Assembly: GCA_025054935.1 (NCBI GenBank)
Contig: JANWZD010000018.1
Coordinates: 1-52,882 of the forward strand
DNA: 52,882 bases
Direction of reading: 5' to 3'
Source: Dehalococcoidia bacterium
Lineage (GTDB): Bacteria; Chloroflexota; Dehalococcoidia; SpSt-223
Below the pieces are notes generated by a model. That model saw nothing but the letters and a program-made list of their open reading frames with translations, did not search any database and was not told the origin of the DNA. Both the position numbers and the translations under genes were made by a program. Each line of letters begins with the position of its first letter. Within the stretch, counting starts at the first letter, position 1. This document shows positions 50,989-52,882 of the stretch, piece after piece.

Positions 50989-52730
50989 CGGTGGAGAACG
51001 GGCTGATCAAAGGCATAGCGCGGGTCACGAGGGGCGAGCGCGAGGGTCTCAATGATGCGCCGCGCGGTCGGCATTGTCGGCTCGTCTGCGAGGCCTGCCT
51101 GCCATGCCGCAACATGTTCAACGCCAATCGCCCAGCGCTCGGCATCCCACACCGGCTCCGGAGCCGAGCGAGCTGAGAAGTCTTGCCAGAGCCGGATTGC
51201 CAGCACCTGGACGAGGATCGGGCGCGCGGCAAGGTAAAGCCGTTTGAGTGCGACGCCGAGCACGGGGTCACTGCCGGCGGGGCCGATTGGCGCCCACTGC
51301 CAATCGCCGTGCCAGAGGGCGGCCAGTTCAGGAGTGGTGAGGGCATCCGCTGGCTGCTCGCCGAGCCGGCCGGGACGGATCGCTTCGAGCATCCAGCCAG
51401 TCGGGGTCTCGCGCAGCCGCGCTTGGGCGTAGCGGGTCGGCACGCCGGGCTGCTCATACCGGAGCTCAACGCCAGCGAGGTCGCCGGTGAGGAGAACATC
51501 GTTCAGACCGATCTGGCCGGGATGGTGCAGCCCAGCAAGAAGCCCGAACGGCTCGCGGTCGAACTGTTCAAGGAGCACGGCTGCCTCGCTGCCAGGGAGC
51601 GCATGCTGGAGCGCATCGAGACGGCGGTTGGCGGCAAGTGCTTGGAGGATGCCGCCGACGATCAAGCCGGCCGCGCGCGCCCGTGCGACCGCGTCAGGGT
51701 TCTGAACAGGCGCGCCGATCGTCTCCTCGAGGACGCGCGCCTCACCGAGGAGCGGCAGCACGCGCGCGCGGGCGCGGTCGAGCCGCTGCGGGGTGAGAGT
51801 CTCGATGGTCACTTCGTCGTCGCGGAGACGGATAACCGCGAGATCGACTTTGCCGACGCGATCGCGGGTTGACAACCCGGGCGGAATGCCCTGCCAGACC
51901 AGCCACTGTTCGCCGGGCGGCGCGTCAGGAAGAACCTGCAGGAACGGTTGTGCCCGGAGTGCTGCAGCGGCGCGGGCCGGGTCGGCGAGCTGATAGCGGA
52001 CGCGGCTAGGGCGGACGGGGTCGCCCTCTTCGGTCATCGGCACGGCGGGCTGTTCGGCGGCGATCCGGCGGACGGCGCGCCACAGTTCGATCGCGCGGGC
52101 GCGTCGGTCGGCAGCGGGCGGCTCTCGCCCGATGAAATCGGCGGGCAGACGGTCGGCCAGCGGCGGCAAGAGGTGACGCGGCGGCGCAGCAAAGCCCCAC
52201 ACCTCTCCGACCGGCACGAGACGGCCGATCAGGTAGTCCCACCGAAGTCCATGGCGCGACAGCGGCACATTCGGCACGGTTAGCTGGGCTCCGTCTTTCA
52301 GGTCGCGCAGCACCGCGCCCCCGCCGTGCCCGACGGACTCGACCGCAAACACCCCGAGCCGGTCGTTCTGCCACGTCTCGGCGAGCGCCCGCTGCTCCGG
52401 CGGCAGTGTCCTTGCCGGTCCAGCAAGGAAGAGCTCGAAGGGCGTCTTGCCGTTCTCGACGAGCCGATAGTCGAAGAGAAACCAATCATCGTAGGCGTCC
52501 CAATCAGGGTGGTCGTCGGGCAGTTGGCCGATCGGGATGAGCGGGCCGAAGAACTGCTGCCAAGCGAGCGCCCGTGCCGATTGGAAGCGTCCTTCCTCGT
52601 CGTCAACGCCGTATTCGTAGAGCGCTTCGCGCAGCGCGTCTGCTGCTGCCAGCGCACGACGCAGATCATCCATAGCCACAAGGGAATGATCGGCCCTGAG
52701 CGGGGCTTCGGCAAGCGCTCGCACGGTCAT
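50985..52730 (-). CDS. Protein of unknown function (about 581 residues)
   Basis: A large soluble protein. The N-terminal part DWDAYDDWFLFDYRLVENGKTPFELFL resembles the domain seen at the N terminus of some SEC-C-motif proteins, but no C-x-C-x8-H-C zinc motif is present. The middle holds VGKVDLAVIRLRDDEVTIETLTPQRL, followed by helical segments. No catalytic motif, signal peptide or TM helix is apparent. The start is not settled: GTG 52751, ATG 52730 and ATG 52673 all lack a clear ribosome binding site. It converges with the UlaG-like gene, and its 5-prime side faces the tandem repeat at the window edge. Confidence 0.75.
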   Translation of the reverse strand: MTVRALAEAPLRADHSLVAMDDLRRALAAADALREALYEYGVDDEEGRFQSARALAWQQFFGPLIPIGQLPDDHPDWDAYDDWFLFDYRLVENGKTPFELFLAGPARTLPPEQRALAETWQNDRLGVFAVESVGHGGGAVLRDLKDGAQLTVPNVPLSRHGLRWDYLIGRLVPVGEVWGFAAPPRHLLPPLADRLPADFIGREPPAADRRARAIELWRAVRRIAAEQPAVPMTEEGDPVRPSRVRYQLADPARAAAALRAQPFLQVLPDAPPGEQWLVWQGIPPGLSTRDRVGKVDLAVIRLRDDEVTIETLTPQRLDRARARVLPLLGEARVLEETIGAPVQNPDAVARARAAGLIVGGILQALAANRRLDALQHALPGSEAAVLLEQFDREPFGLLAGLHHPGQIGLNDVLLTGDLAGVELRYEQPGVPTRYAQARLRETPTGWMLEAIRPGRLGEQPADALTTPELAALWHGDWQWAPIGPAGSDPVLGVALKRLYLAARPILVQVLAIRLWQDFSARSAPEPVWDAERWAIGVEHVAAWQAGLADEPTMPTARRIIETLALAPRDPRYAFDQPVLHR

Positions 52731-52805
52731 CCGTCGCCGTGCCGCTTGCACTGGAATTGTCTCTCATAAGGCCCGGGCGATGCGACTGGCCGGGCGAGAG
52801 GAACA

Positions 52806-52882
52806 GCGAGGCGGTCGTTCATGGCGTCGTTCGGGCGATGGCGAGGCGGTCGTTCATGGCGTCGTTCGGGCGATGGCGAGGC
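52806..52882. repeat. 35-base tandem repeat reaching the window edge
   Basis: The unit starts GCGAGGCGGTCGTTCATGGC and ends GTCGTTCGGGCGATG. Two complete identical copies (52806-52840, 52841-52875) and the start of a third are visible; the array runs out of the window. A diverged copy is at 49486-49541. No open frame with a start site covers it convincingly. Confidence 0.85.

Noticed and set aside
1-52882. tRNA, rRNA or insertion-sequence transposase genes
   Set aside because: None was recognised on either strand; no cloverleaf-like intergenic segment or transposase motif was seen, although a covariance search could not be run.

Overview
The window reads as a stretch of GC-rich bacterial chromosome, most plausibly a member of the Chloroflexota or a close relative. 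This is inferred from gene content and order, not from a search: a SufR-controlled sufCBD-Rieske-sufS-sufU operon, a short YidC without a large extracytoplasmic loop, a secreted protein tail of Pro/Thr repeats ending in an aromatic-V-P-x-x-x-R motif, and widespread GTG/TTG starts. Almost every base is used: most neighbouring genes overlap by 4 to 20 bases or lie within 60 bases of each other. Several promoters can be read directly (TTGACN or TTGNNN, 16-18 bases, TANNNT, often with an extended TGN), commonly with very short leaders.

Layout. 1-330: the leader-distal end of a CRISPR array without cas genes in view. 404-9645: a radical SAM gene and its DUF2344 partner, a short MetE-type methyltransferase, a MauE/TlpA redox pair, a SPASM-type radical SAM enzyme overlapping a family 2 glycosyltransferase, a methyltransferase, a NIPSNAP protein and a 58-residue putative zinc protein with its own promoter and terminator. 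10106-14365: a TPR protein, a prolyl oligopeptidase and a D-2-hydroxyacid dehydrogenase. 14558-20904: sufR and the divergent suf operon for Fe-S cluster assembly, with a readable promoter/operator and a near-perfect parS site between sufB and sufD. 21093-24613: rpmH-rnpA-yidD-PQQ lipoprotein-yidC-jag, the classic origin-proximal cluster, here without dnaA and with a beta-propeller lipoprotein inserted. 24780-30791: a membrane glycosyltransferase, a LysR regulator, two overlapping small secreted ORFs, an SH3b protein, an alpha/beta hydrolase-fold protein lacking the usual catalytic residues, and a dolichyl-phosphate-mannose-synthase-like glycosyltransferase. 30850-33280: a pfkB-parA-parB operon with overlapping start and stop codons. 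33399-39326: a DinB protein, then a branched-chain amino acid type ABC transporter (binding protein, LivH, fused LivM-LivG, LivF) ending in a RidA gene. 39490-44980: a broken methyltransferase, a luciferase-like oxidoreductase, a GNAT acetyltransferase and an ald-nudix-gcvT operon. 45099-52730: a YfhO-like membrane protein, groEL without groES, a repeat-rich gap, a second DinB protein, a UlaG-like metallo-beta-lactamase-fold protein and a 581-residue protein of unknown role. The right edge is a 35-base tandem repeat.

How it fits together. The parS site, parAB and the rpmH-jag cluster within about 15 kb suggest that this segment is near the replication origin, although neither dnaA nor a DnaA-box cluster is visible. 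The suf operon supplies Fe-S clusters, potentially used by the radical SAM enzymes and the Rieske protein nearby. The most interesting points are the parS inside the suf operon, the compact SufR control region, the PQQ lipoprotein between yidD and yidC, the coupling of a sugar-kinase-family gene to parAB, and several small or degenerate genes that automated annotation would probably miss.
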